Below, piece by piece: positions 25,462 through 35,078 of a stretch of 64,000 nt of DNA (positions within the stretch are counted from its first letter, which is position 1; each line of letters begins with the position of its first letter). Made by a program: the position numbers and the translations under genes. The notes under the pieces are model-generated. The model saw only the letters and a program-made list of their open reading frames with translations. It did no database searches and was not told where the DNA came from. The stretch comes from JAQVIJ01 sp041287365 (GTDB lineage Bacteria; Desulfobacterota; Dissulfuribacteria; Dissulfuribacterales; DYLC01). Where the stretch lies: contig JBEULL010000020.1 in the NCBI GenBank assembly GCA_041287365.1, positions 3,566 through 67,565 of the forward strand, in the 5' to 3' direction.

Positions 25462-27162
25462 TTATCTCGCTACAAGGCCTTTATCCGTCTTGTATTTGAG
25501 ATTGATGCTGATATTTTCTCTTTCAGAGGTGCTGTTGTTTTCCCACTGCATTTCCTGTCCAGCGCATCTAATGACGATTTTTCCATATATGCCAAGATAT
25601 CCAGTTATTTTTATCTGAATTTGTTGCAGATTTTGTTCGATAGCGGCCAACCGGCTTTCTATTGAATGCAGATCGGTAAGGATGTCGTTTTTTTCCGCGA
25701 ATATCTTCAGAATGGCAAGTAACCCCCTGCCAAGGGCAAAAAAACGTTTACCATAATTCTGCATCCAGGTGGTCACCATTTGATTGGCCTGTTCAGGGGA
25801 GCAATTTTTCTTCAGAATGTGGCTTATCACTCCATAAACAGCTTGAATTGCATCCCTTGCTTCGGTATCTGATTCCGCCGCTGTTTTAAGGTTTTCTGTC
25901 TTTTCATACAGGGTGGCCAGTTTTTCTTGCAACTCTTCCGTCTTGTCCTTATATATCAGGTTGATTGCATCACGTCTCTCTTCAAGCGAGGTCTTTTCCG
26001 CCAAAAGCTCTTTACCTATGTTCAATTCCAGTGTGTTTCTGATATTGACTCGTTCTAGAAAGACCTGATTGGCTGACATGGCTACAAATCCAATCAAGGA
26101 GTCCCAGTAAGAGTCTGTGCGGTTGACACGAATCTGTGGGGCTGTCAGATCGACTCTTAGCATGTCTTTCATGATGAAGGCCGCTGTATTGGCGCGTATG
26201 CGGGCATTATAGATGGATTCTGCCATGAGATTTTCAGCAACCTCTATGGATAGTGCTAGGGGGGCTGTTGTGATGGAATTGGATATATGTACTCCAGGTC
26301 CTTCTATCACGCCTTGAATCTCCAGAGAACTTCCAAACACAAAAGGCGATCTTCCACGCATGGTCCTTTTTACCACTACGGTTGGCAGGCAGTGAATGGT
26401 TGTCTTTTCGTCACAGGTCACGCAGTCGATTTCTTCTATCTCCAGCCGTTTTTTTACATCCAATCCTATGATCTTGTGGGTATCTTGAAGATAACTGATA
26501 GTCGGCAGAATCACTCCTCTATCGATGGATATCAGTTCATCGAAATCCTGTTCACCATCTGTAAATATCCTTTTTGTTTTTATACCATCCCCTATCAGTA
26601 ACTCGTAAGGGGTGCCTGAAGGGGATTCTATTTTTTGTCCTGAAACCGTTACGCCTGGAATGCCTTGTGTGGGTAAAAACAGTTTGCCTATGGTCTGATT
26701 GGCGTCGGTTTCTGGCAATGAGATGATGTCCGCAAAGGTCAGGCGATCCAGATGATATCTTTTGGTGGTGTCGAACTTAAAGGCTGAAACGAAAAAACCG
26801 TCCTTGCCCGAAACAGGGGTGTGTCCGTCTATGAGTAGTATCTTTTTGCCCGGTGACAGGTCCATAACAACCCGTCTTGGCCTGAGTCCTTCCACCATAT
26901 TCGCTGCCTCAAACGAGTATGGCCCTGGTCTGAATGCCCGAATGCCATCGGCTATGTTTTTGGGTAATTTTATTTTATATGAATGAAGAACGAGTCCTAT
27001 TGCCTGCGTCAGAATATTGACGTCAGTTTCCCAGATATTCGGGGTTTCCATGAGTACACGAACGACCGCAGCGCCGTAAAATTTTTCTGTTACGGTCTTT
27101 AATATGGCATCAGCCATGGAAAGAACGGCAGTTACAAGGTGTTTTGTTTCTGTTGTATTCAT
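25462..27162 (-). CDS. FapA-like DUF342 protein
   Basis: The 566-residue protein has the DUF342/FapA core: PGKKILLIDGHTPVSGKDGFF, LFLPTQGIPGVTVSGQKI and the right-handed beta-helix stretch GSSLEIQGVIEGPGVHISNSITTAPLALSIEV. A long coiled coil at ~385-520 (KTSLEERRDAINLIYKDKTEELQEKL) follows, and a small beta tail. FapA proteins are linked to flagellar assembly or polymer and cell-surface functions; no flagellar gene is near. It is convergent with the gene to its left. Its function is unresolved. Confidence 0.75.
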   Translation of the reverse strand: MNTTETKHLVTAVLSMADAILKTVTEKFYGAAVVRVLMETPNIWETDVNILTQAIGLVLHSYKIKLPKNIADGIRAFRPGPYSFEAANMVEGLRPRRVVMDLSPGKKILLIDGHTPVSGKDGFFVSAFKFDTTKRYHLDRLTFADIISLPETDANQTIGKLFLPTQGIPGVTVSGQKIESPSGTPYELLIGDGIKTKRIFTDGEQDFDELISIDRGVILPTISYLQDTHKIIGLDVKKRLEIEEIDCVTCDEKTTIHCLPTVVVKRTMRGRSPFVFGSSLEIQGVIEGPGVHISNSITTAPLALSIEVAENLMAESIYNARIRANTAAFIMKDMLRVDLTAPQIRVNRTDSYWDSLIGFVAMSANQVFLERVNIRNTLELNIGKELLAEKTSLEERRDAINLIYKDKTEELQEKLATLYEKTENLKTAAESDTEARDAIQAVYGVISHILKKNCSPEQANQMVTTWMQNYGKRFFALGRGLLAILKIFAEKNDILTDLHSIESRLAAIEQNLQQIQIKITGYLGIYGKIVIRCAGQEMQWENNSTSERENISINLKYKTDKGLVAR

Positions 27163-27371
27163 GTAGTTATGGTCGTACCACGACTTGTCATCTATTGACT
27201 ATGTCCATAAATAACTTCAGCTGGTTATATTGCAATATTTTTGCCAGGTTGCAATCATAAAATATGGTTTCTCATTTTTCTTATAGTCTGGTAAAATATC
27301 TAGCAATGGAAATGGAACAACGGCTTTTATAAAGGGCGTCTTTTAGGGATTGCCACCGGAGGCTGATTTAT

Positions 27372-30101
27372 ATGACCATGCAGTCGCTTCAGTATCTGTT
27401 CAGTCCTCGCAGTATCGCCATTCTTGGACTTGAGGCTAGAGAAGAGCCATTTGCCTCCGCAGGCAGGATCTTGCTGCAAAATATCGTTACAGCTGGGTTT
27501 GAAGGGGTTGTGTACCCCATTCATGGCTCAAAAGAGGCGATGTCTGGAATTTCGACTCTGTCTAGCGTAAAGGATATTGTCAGGCCGGTGGACCTGGCTG
27601 TTTTGTCTGGACCACCTGAGGAGTGGCCTGGGCAGGTGGCTGAGTGCGGCGAAAAGGCGGTGCGGTCCATCATGATTTTGGGTAGTGACTTCAGGCATCG
27701 CGTCAAGGAGCCTGACAAATTGCTGCTTCAGTTGAAAAGACTCTGTTCCAGATATAACATCAGATTACTTGGTCCCAATACCATGGGATTTATTCGGCCG
27801 AGACTATGGCTCAACGTGAGCACTGGCAGACAGGGGGTTAGATCTGGAGGCCTTGCCTTCGTATCCCAGAGTTCCACGCTGGCAGCAGGCGTCCTTGACT
27901 ATGCCATTGCAAAACACATCGGTTTCAGTTCCTTTATTTCCCTTGGCAGTCAGATGGATGTGGATTTTGCGGATATCCTGGATTTTTTGAGCGTAGATCC
28001 AGATACCAAGGCCATTGTGCTGTATATGGAACACATAGAAAACGGCCGCAAATTTGTGGGTGCGGCCAGGGCCTTTGCCAGGGCCAAACCCCTGATGGTG
28101 GTAAAAGGGGGTAGATGTTTCGATGCTATAAATTTGACGGCCAGGCAGGCCGATCTCTTTGATTCAGACGCTGTGTATGATGCCGTTTTCAAAAGGGCCG
28201 GCATGGTGCGTGTGGACGATGTGTTGGAGCTCTTTCATCTGTCTGAATCTCTGGGGCGTTCCGTTCTGCCCAAAGGAAACCGCCTGCTTGTTGTGACCAA
28301 CGCAGGCGGGCCTTCTGTAATGGCCGTGGATATGCTGTTGAAGCAGGGTGGGGCTCTGGCAAGGCTTTCCGAGCAGACGGTGACACGGCTTAATCAGATT
28401 CTGCCATTTCACTGGAGCGGCGGAAATCCAGTGGACATATTGTCCGATGCAGGGCCGAACAGGTTTGAAAAGGCCATGGATATCTGCATCGCTGAATCCG
28501 AGGCTGATGGTATTTTGGTGATTCTTACTCCGCAATTTCTCACTAAACCCATGGAAATGGCACAAATTTTAGTAAAAATCGCCTCCAATGCCGTACGAAA
28601 AACCATTCTGGCCTGTTGGATGGGCTCGGGAGATTTTGCAGAGGCAAGGGATTTTCTGGACAGGAATGGAGTGCCGACCTTTGTTACACCGGAACATGCG
28701 GTAAAGAGCTTTCTCTATATGCACACCTACAGCCAGAACAATCGGCTGCTCTCCGAGACACCTGCCAATATTTTGGAGGATTTTTTTCCTGATTCCGGCA
28801 GGGTTGAGCAGATACTCAATGATGCCATTCGTGACGGCAGGCATGTGCTTTATGAAAGGGAGGCCAAGGCGGTTCTGGCCGCCTATGGTATTGCATCGCC
28901 TCCAATATTTTTGGCCTCATCTCCATCGGAGGCCATTTCATATGCCGAAGAGTTGGGGGTTCCTGTAGCCCTCAAGATAGAATCTCCTTCTGTCCTGCAC
29001 AAGACAGAGGTCGGTGGAGTTAAATTGCATCTGCGCAGACTGGAGATAGAAGAGGTTTTTGAGCAGATCGTGAAGACCTTCAGGCGATTGCGGCCTGATG
29101 GAGTGTTGAAGGGCATAACCGTGCAGCCCATGGCCCTCTGGCCGGGTTTCGAGTTGGCCATAGGTATGAAAAAGGATCCGGTATTCGGTTCGGTCATTCT
29201 CTTTGGTGCAGGCGGCAGGCTGTTGAACGCCATGCAGGACTGCTCCATAGCGCTGCCGCCACTTAACCAGACTTTGGCCAGACGTCTTCTGGAGGACACC
29301 CGTATTTATCATTATCTCAAGAACAAAGCCGTTCCCAAACCATATTTACCCCTGTTGGAAAAGACACTGCTTCGCTTTTCGCAGCTCGTGGTGGATTTTC
29401 CTCAGATTCAGGAAATTGACATCAACCCATTTTTCCTGGGAGAGCTCACAGGGCTCTGTCTGGATGCAAAGATTATTTTGGAACCAGACTGCAAACCCGA
29501 TATTCGCAGGGCGCAGGGGGCCTGTTGTCCTCAAAATCTGGTCATTTGTCCGTATCCGTGTCATTATGTGGATATCATGACCATGAGGGACGGAACACCG
29601 TATCTCATTCGTCCCATCAAACCGGAAGACGAACCCTTGATGTATAAGTTGTTCGCAACATTTTCTCCGGAGACCATCCGTATGCGTTTTTTTCAGCACA
29701 TCACCTCGATTTCCCATGATCAAATGGCCCGTTACTGCCAGATAGATTATGATCGGGAGATAGCCCTGGTGGCAACCATAACAGAAGGGAGCGAGGAGCA
29801 TATCATCGGTGTGGGACGGCTGACCATTTTGCCAGATCGGGATCGTGCAGAATTTGCAGTGGTGGTGGGAGATCCTTGGCACGGTCAGGGTATAGGCAAA
29901 AAACTCATGGAGGTCTGCATAGAAGTGGCCCGTGGGCAGGGTATAAAACAAATATTTATGGATGTCTTGAGGGACAATCAAGCCATGCGTGGCCTTGCCG
30001 GAAGGTTTGGTTTTGAAGAGGTAAAACATGAGGATGATGAGTTGCTGCGCTATGTGCTCGAGCTCTTCAAGCCATCAAGAAAAAAGCGAAAAAATCAGTG
30101 A
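27372..30101 (+). CDS. Pat-like protein acetyltransferase: inactive NDP-forming acyl-CoA synthetase body plus GNAT domain
   Basis: The 909-residue protein has a CoA-binding domain (SPRSIAILGL onward), succinyl-CoA-ligase-like domains, an ATP-grasp lobe (~475-690, ALKIESPSVLHKTEVGGVKLHL) and a GNAT domain (~735-895, GDPWHGQGIGKKLMEVCIEVARGQG). In true acyl-CoA ligases a phospho-His sits in SSHTGxLAG. Here the matching stretch reads NLTARQADLFDS, without His, as known for the lysine acetyltransferase Pat/YfiQ. It probably acetylates proteins such as acyl-CoA synthetases. The start ATG 27372 follows GGAGG. An HDAC-type gene follows immediately, so writer and eraser are co-encoded. Confidence 0.85.
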   Translation: MTMQSLQYLFSPRSIAILGLEAREEPFASAGRILLQNIVTAGFEGVVYPIHGSKEAMSGISTLSSVKDIVRPVDLAVLSGPPEEWPGQVAECGEKAVRSIMILGSDFRHRVKEPDKLLLQLKRLCSRYNIRLLGPNTMGFIRPRLWLNVSTGRQGVRSGGLAFVSQSSTLAAGVLDYAIAKHIGFSSFISLGSQMDVDFADILDFLSVDPDTKAIVLYMEHIENGRKFVGAARAFARAKPLMVVKGGRCFDAINLTARQADLFDSDAVYDAVFKRAGMVRVDDVLELFHLSESLGRSVLPKGNRLLVVTNAGGPSVMAVDMLLKQGGALARLSEQTVTRLNQILPFHWSGGNPVDILSDAGPNRFEKAMDICIAESEADGILVILTPQFLTKPMEMAQILVKIASNAVRKTILACWMGSGDFAEARDFLDRNGVPTFVTPEHAVKSFLYMHTYSQNNRLLSETPANILEDFFPDSGRVEQILNDAIRDGRHVLYEREAKAVLAAYGIASPPIFLASSPSEAISYAEELGVPVALKIESPSVLHKTEVGGVKLHLRRLEIEEVFEQIVKTFRRLRPDGVLKGITVQPMALWPGFELAIGMKKDPVFGSVILFGAGGRLLNAMQDCSIALPPLNQTLARRLLEDTRIYHYLKNKAVPKPYLPLLEKTLLRFSQLVVDFPQIQEIDINPFFLGELTGLCLDAKIILEPDCKPDIRRAQGACCPQNLVICPYPCHYVDIMTMRDGTPYLIRPIKPEDEPLMYKLFATFSPETIRMRFFQHITSISHDQMARYCQIDYDREIALVATITEGSEEHIIGVGRLTILPDRDRAEFAVVVGDPWHGQGIGKKLMEVCIEVARGQGIKQIFMDVLRDNQAMRGLAGRFGFEEVKHEDDELLRYVLELFKPSRKKRKNQ

Positions 30102-30108
30102 GCACGAC

Positions 30109-31083
30109 ATGCCTGATTTCAAGACCATCACCATCGTCAATTCACCATTTTATATGAAGCATGACACAGGGGCTGAACACCCCGAGTCTCCGGAACGCAT
30201 GACCGCTGTTATGAACAGATTGTTGCGAAACGATCCTGAAGTCCGTATGGTGAAGCTGCCGGTGGAACTGCTGTCACCCCGTATCGCCGCAAGAGAGGAC
30301 GTGGTTGCGCTGCACAAGGAAAATTACCTGATGCGTTTTGAAGAGGCCTGTCTGGCTGGAAAGGAATGGCTTGGACACTCCGACAACCGTATCTCCTATG
30401 ATTCCTATGAGGCGGCCTTTCTCTCTGCAGGCGCAGGTCTAAGTGCCATAGATTTTTTGGAAGATGGTTCAAAAAATCCCATCTTTTGTTGCGTCAGACC
30501 TCCAGGCCACCATGCCGAGGCGGCCTTGGCCCTTGGCTTTTGTTTTTTGAACAATGTGGCCATAGCCGCCCGCTACTGGCAGCGCAGATATGGAAGAAAG
30601 AAGATATTTATTTTGGACTTCGACGCCCATCATGGCAATGGCATTCAGGAATTGTTTGACGAGGATCCCGATGTGTTTTATGTGAGCATACACGAACATC
30701 CAACCTTCAGTTTTCCAGGGACAGGCTGGGCCAATGAAAATGGAACGGGGGCCGGCCAGGGCTTTACCCTCAATATCCCCTTGTCCCCTGGTGCCAAAGA
30801 CGAAGCAGTATTGAAAGCCATGGAGGAACAAGTCAAACCAGCATTCGATGCCTTTCAGCCCGATGCTATGGTAGTGGCTGCTGGTTTTGATGGACATGCG
30901 CTGGATGATATGTCAGGTTTGGCATATTCTACTAAATTATATGGTAAATTAGGAAGTTATCTCTCTGTATGGGCGGAAAACTGTGATAACAGATTGGTAT
31001 CCATCCTGGAAGGCGGTTATCATCTGGAGGCCCTGGCTGCCGGTGTGGAGGCATATCTGATCGGGCTGGCCATAAGGGTGTGA
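30109..31083 (+). CDS. Histone-deacetylase-family (AcuC-type) protein deacetylase
   Basis: This 324-residue zinc hydrolase removes acetyl groups from lysine (or small amines). RPPGHHAE holds the catalytic H134-H135, DFDAHHGNGIQELF the zinc-binding Asp and His, and ILEGGYHLEAL the transition-state Tyr. The N-terminal HDAC signature HPESPERM is clear. I chose ATG 30109, 7 nt after the Pat-like gene's stop; the longer reading overlaps that gene. Position between a Pat-like enzyme and an AcuB-like CBS protein supports a role in reversing acetylation of acetate-activating enzymes. Confidence 0.88.
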   Translation: MPDFKTITIVNSPFYMKHDTGAEHPESPERMTAVMNRLLRNDPEVRMVKLPVELLSPRIAAREDVVALHKENYLMRFEEACLAGKEWLGHSDNRISYDSYEAAFLSAGAGLSAIDFLEDGSKNPIFCCVRPPGHHAEAALALGFCFLNNVAIAARYWQRRYGRKKIFILDFDAHHGNGIQELFDEDPDVFYVSIHEHPTFSFPGTGWANENGTGAGQGFTLNIPLSPGAKDEAVLKAMEEQVKPAFDAFQPDAMVVAAGFDGHALDDMSGLAYSTKLYGKLGSYLSVWAENCDNRLVSILEGGYHLEALAAGVEAYLIGLAIRV

Positions 31084-31169
31084 CCAACCCATCGCCGTGC
31101 CCTCAATAAAGAAGGCAGGGCCGTGTAAGGGCGGAGCAACCTCGACCAAGTCAACAATGAGGAGGCGCT

Positions 31170-31823
31170 ATGTTTGTAAGGGATTATATGACACGAAATC
31201 CGGTTACGGTGATGCCTGGTGTGGCCATTCCTGTGGTCAGGGGTCTGCTTAGTGACAAGGGTTTTCGGCATGTGCCTGTGGTGAATGAAGAGGGCAGGCT
31301 TTTGGGGGTGGTGACCGACAGGGATATTCGATCCGCCTATCCCTCTCTTCTGATACCTGAGACAGAGAGCAGGGTGCAGCTCGAACGCATGGCGCAAACG
31401 CCGGTAGAGGCTATCATGTCCAAAAATGTGGTTTCTCTCCATTGCAACGCTACACTGGACGATGCCCTTTTACTCATCGACAAAAAGAAGGTGGGCGCTG
31501 TGCCTGTGATCGATGAAAATGGACGGGTGATCGGTGTTTTTTCCATTCGAGACTTGATGAGGGCATACAGTCAGCTCTTTGGGTTGGCGGAAAAGGGCAG
31601 TGTGTTGATTGTCCTAAGAAACAGTGATCAGCCGGACATCTTGAGTCGTATCCTTCAAGCCCTGGAATCTCATGGAATCGTCTGTACTCGAATTGTGAGA
31701 CCCGTTGGTTCATTGTATATCTATCTTCGTGTTCAGACATTTAATCTGCGTGCAGTGCACACCCTGTTGAGGGAGGCTGGTTTTGAACCTGTTGTAGGAG
31801 CAGAAATAGGTCAGGAGGCGTAA
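31170..31823 (+). CDS. AcuB-like CBS-CBS-ACT regulatory protein
   Basis: The 217-residue protein has two CBS domains, DYMTRNPVTVMPG to VTDRDIR (residues 4-52) and AIMSKNVVSLHCNATL to SIRDLMRAY (~77-132). An ACT-like C-terminus (~138-215, VLIVLRNSDQPDILSRILQALE) follows. This architecture is that of AcuB in the Bacillus acetoin/acetate locus. It probably senses adenine nucleotides or CoA-related ligands and tunes neighbouring enzymes. ATG 31170 follows GAGGAGG. The next gene starts right at its stop. Confidence 0.85.
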   Translation: MFVRDYMTRNPVTVMPGVAIPVVRGLLSDKGFRHVPVVNEEGRLLGVVTDRDIRSAYPSLLIPETESRVQLERMAQTPVEAIMSKNVVSLHCNATLDDALLLIDKKKVGAVPVIDENGRVIGVFSIRDLMRAYSQLFGLAEKGSVLIVLRNSDQPDILSRILQALESHGIVCTRIVRPVGSLYIYLRVQTFNLRAVHTLLREAGFEPVVGAEIGQEA

Positions 31824-33914
31824 ATGCTGGATGCCCTTTTTTGTCCCAAATCCATTGCACTGGTAGGTGCTTCGAGCCATCCTGGTAAGCTCGGTTATGA
31901 GATACTCAACAATCTCATAAAAAGCGGCTATGCGAACCCCATCTATCCCATAAACCCCAAGACTGAAAGTGTTCTAAGTCTGCCTTGCTTTCCGAACATT
32001 CAGGCTGTATCCGGCCCCATCGATCTCGCTATTATAGCTATTCCAGCCCAGTGTGTAATTGATGTCCTGAAGGATTGTGGTGAATGTGGCGTGAAGGCAG
32101 CCATAGTGATATCCGCCGGTTTTCGAGAGACAGGGCATGAAGGCCTGATGGCTGAAATGGAGATGGCACGGATTGCCGAGAGATATGGAATGGTTGTTGT
32201 TGGGCCTAATTGCCTTGGAGTGATGGACACCGCAACGCCCATGAATGCCTCGTTTGCCGCGGATATGGCCTTGTCTGGCAGCATAGCCTTCATGTCACAG
32301 TCAGGGGCTGTATGCACAGCTGTATTGGACACATCTTTAGATATGGGGCTTGGATTTTCCAAATTTGTAAGCCTGGGTAACAAGGCCCACTTAAATGAGC
32401 TGCATTTTCTGGAGGCATGGAAGACTGACGAGCAGTCCAATGTAATCATGGCCTATTTGGAAGGTATTTCTGATGGCAGAAAGTTTGTGAATGCAGCGCG
32501 AGTGGTTACCAAACACAAACCCCTGGTAGCCATCAAGGCGGGTGTCACAAATGCGGGATCAAAGGCGGTCAGTTCCCATACCGGTACACTGGCTGGCAGT
32601 GAAAAGGCGTATCACGCTGCATTTATGCAGTCAGGTGTTATACGTGTAGGATCCATCGAGGAATTGTTGGATATATCCAGGTTGTTTGCCCTGCAACCCC
32701 TGCCCAAAACCGATGATATGGCCGTTCTCACCAATGCAGGGGGCCCTGGTATTCTGGCTACCGATGCTATGGAGCGCTCAGGTCTGCGTTTGGCATCTCT
32801 ATCAAAAAGGACCATGGATACCCTTGCAGTTCAACTTCCGCCGGCAGCCAGTGTGTTAAATCCTGTGGATATCCTTGGAGACGCCAGGGCCGATCGTTAT
32901 CGATTGGCCCTTCAGGCCTTGTTGGAAGACGAGAATGTTTCCGCTGTGTTGGTAATTTTGACGCCACAGATCATGACCGAAATCGAAGAGACCGCCAGAA
33001 TAGTGGTCGAACTGAGTAACGTCTCATCCAAGGCCGTAGTGGCCTGTTTTATGGGCGAAAAACGTGTAAAACATGGAATAAGCCTACTTTCAGCAGGTGG
33101 TGTGCCCAATTATCCTTCACCTGATCGAGCGGTGCGAGGCCTTAAGGCCATGTGTATATATCGTGACTGGCAGACCAAACCCCTTCCCGTGTTCCCATCC
33201 TTTGAGTTGGATAGAGGCAGGCTGCGGGCCATCTTCGATACTGCCAAACGAGAAAACAGACTTGAAATGGGGGAGACAGAGGCAAGGGCTGTTTTAGAGG
33301 CATGTGCCATTCCTGTTCCTGCCTCCAAGCTCTGTGCATCTGCAGAGGAAGCCGTGGATTTTGCGGAGTCCATCGGATACCCGGTGGTTTTGAAGATCGC
33401 CTCTCCTGACATTCTGCACAAGACAGATATCGGTGGTGTGCGCATGAATCTTCTCTCAGCCTCGGCGGTCAGGGACGCCTTTGAACTCATCACTCTGCGT
33501 GCCGCCCGCACATTTCCCGAAGCGGAGATATGGGGCTGTCTGGTGCAAAAGCAGATCATGGGGGATGTGGAGGTGATTGTTGGAATGCACCGGGATCCCC
33601 AATTCGGGCCGCTGGTGATGTTTGGGCTTGGCGGAATCTATGTGGAGACATTGAAAGATGTTTCGTTTCGGCTGGCGCCTTTTTCTCGAGAAGAGGCCAA
33701 GGAGATGATCTCTGAGGTGCGTTCCGCCGGCATCCTTTATGGCGTAAGAGGTCGTAAGCGAAAGGATATAGAGGCAGTGGTGGAGGTGTTGTTGAAGGTT
33801 TCTTATCTGGTTACTGAATTTCCTGAGATTGTGGAGCTGGATATCAATCCACTTATGGTATTCGATGATGGCCGTGGTGTCATGGCCTTGGATATGCGTC
33901 TGGTAATTTCTTGA
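31824..33914 (+). CDS. Acetate-CoA ligase (ADP-forming), alpha-beta fusion
   Basis: This 696-residue cytoplasmic enzyme makes acetate and ATP from acetyl-CoA, ADP and Pi, or runs in reverse. The CoA-binding domain starts CPKSIALVGASSHPGKLGYEI; the phospho-His is H252 in SSHTGTLAG; and the ATP-grasp beta part (~470-690) has ALKIASPDILHKTDIGGV-like spacing and VELDINPLMVF. Unlike the Pat-like paralog at 27.4 kb it keeps the catalytic His, so it is likely active. Translation is coupled to the CBS-ACT gene. Confidence 0.9.
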   Translation: MLDALFCPKSIALVGASSHPGKLGYEILNNLIKSGYANPIYPINPKTESVLSLPCFPNIQAVSGPIDLAIIAIPAQCVIDVLKDCGECGVKAAIVISAGFRETGHEGLMAEMEMARIAERYGMVVVGPNCLGVMDTATPMNASFAADMALSGSIAFMSQSGAVCTAVLDTSLDMGLGFSKFVSLGNKAHLNELHFLEAWKTDEQSNVIMAYLEGISDGRKFVNAARVVTKHKPLVAIKAGVTNAGSKAVSSHTGTLAGSEKAYHAAFMQSGVIRVGSIEELLDISRLFALQPLPKTDDMAVLTNAGGPGILATDAMERSGLRLASLSKRTMDTLAVQLPPAASVLNPVDILGDARADRYRLALQALLEDENVSAVLVILTPQIMTEIEETARIVVELSNVSSKAVVACFMGEKRVKHGISLLSAGGVPNYPSPDRAVRGLKAMCIYRDWQTKPLPVFPSFELDRGRLRAIFDTAKRENRLEMGETEARAVLEACAIPVPASKLCASAEEAVDFAESIGYPVVLKIASPDILHKTDIGGVRMNLLSASAVRDAFELITLRAARTFPEAEIWGCLVQKQIMGDVEVIVGMHRDPQFGPLVMFGLGGIYVETLKDVSFRLAPFSREEAKEMISEVRSAGILYGVRGRKRKDIEAVVEVLLKVSYLVTEFPEIVELDINPLMVFDDGRGVMALDMRLVIS

Positions 33915-33989
33915 TTCCGCATCTTGGGATATGGAAGATCTGAGATTTGGATGCATTTATGAGATTGCACAGCATTGACTGGAGGTAAT

Positions 33990-35054
33990 ATGGCAAAGAC
34001 CCTTTATGTGACATCCACACAGAATTTTTCCGGCAAAAGCGCCCTGTGTATCGGTTTATTTAGACATTTTCAAGCGATGGGATTGAAAATGGGTTATATG
34101 AAGCCGTTCAGCGCCACTGCCAAGGTTGTGGATGGCTATTTGGTGGATGAGGATACGGTTTTTCTCAAAAATACATTTGGAATACAGGATCCGCTGAATA
34201 TGATGTCACCTGTAATCCTCAGTATTCCGCTTTTGCAGGATGCCCTGAAAAAGGTCGAGAATCCCCAATCATCGGTGCTAAAGACCTTTGATACTCTGTG
34301 CAGGGATAAAGATGTTATGGTGGTGGAGGGCGGTGCCAATCTGCGGGAGGGCTGGGTGTTCAATCTATCACCGTGTCAGGTTGCGCCGTTGTTTGACTCA
34401 AGGGTCTTGGTTGTGACTCCGTTTGATTCTGAACTCCAGTGTGTGGACGATCTGATTACGGCCCGAGTGCGATTCGGCGACCGGCTTCTGGGGGTTGTAA
34501 TTAATAGGGTGCCTAAACACAGAGTCGCATGGGTCAACGACTTCGTAATGCCCTTTTTTGAGAATGAAGGGCTTGCAGTGCTGGCGGTTCTGCCCAAGGA
34601 AAAGACCCTGCTTTCTATAAGTGTCAGAGACCTGGTGAATGGTCTGGGGGGTGAGGTGCTTTGTGCCAGGGACAAGCAGGAGGAACTTGTGGAAAATCTG
34701 CTGGTCGGGGCCATGAGTGTGGACAATGCCTTGAAATACTTCCGTCGCAAGCCCAATAAGGCCATAATCACAGGTGGCGACCGGCCGGATATACAGCTTG
34801 CAGCCCTTGAGACATCCACCAAGTGCATCATATTGACCGGCAATATTCGTCCAAGCCCTTTGATCCTTGGAAAGGCCGAGGATGCCGGAGTGCCCATTAT
34901 TCTCACACAACACGACACCATGACGGCCGTGGAGATCATCGAGGGCTTTTTCGGCAAGACCCGTTTTCATCAGCAACAAAAGATACAGAGATTCGAGGCG
35001 TTGATGCAGGAACACATGGATTTTAAACGGCTGAATGCCTTGATGCAGATTTGA
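33990..35054 (+). CDS. Phosphotransacetylase N-terminal-like protein (P-loop + DRTGG)
   Basis: The 354-residue protein has an AAA_26/dethiobiotin-synthetase-like P-loop domain (MAKTLYVTSTQNFSGKSALCIGL) at residues 1-~205. A DRTGG domain follows (~220-330, FRRKPNKAIITGGDRPDIQLAAL). This equals the regulatory front half of long Pta enzymes; the catalytic phosphotransacetylase domain is absent. Start ATG 33990 has GGAGG at 33981-33985. It probably has a nucleotide- or ligand-sensing role in the acetyl-CoA locus (inference). Confidence 0.82.
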   Translation: MAKTLYVTSTQNFSGKSALCIGLFRHFQAMGLKMGYMKPFSATAKVVDGYLVDEDTVFLKNTFGIQDPLNMMSPVILSIPLLQDALKKVENPQSSVLKTFDTLCRDKDVMVVEGGANLREGWVFNLSPCQVAPLFDSRVLVVTPFDSELQCVDDLITARVRFGDRLLGVVINRVPKHRVAWVNDFVMPFFENEGLAVLAVLPKEKTLLSISVRDLVNGLGGEVLCARDKQEELVENLLVGAMSVDNALKYFRRKPNKAIITGGDRPDIQLAALETSTKCIILTGNIRPSPLILGKAEDAGVPIILTQHDTMTAVEIIEGFFGKTRFHQQQKIQRFEALMQEHMDFKRLNALMQI

Positions 35055-35078
35055 TGAGGTAAAGAGAGGAAAGAGGCG

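Noticed and set aside
25402..25665. Rightward 87-codon frame
   Set aside because: Most of it lies antisense to the 3' end of the FapA-like gene and it has no recognisable features.
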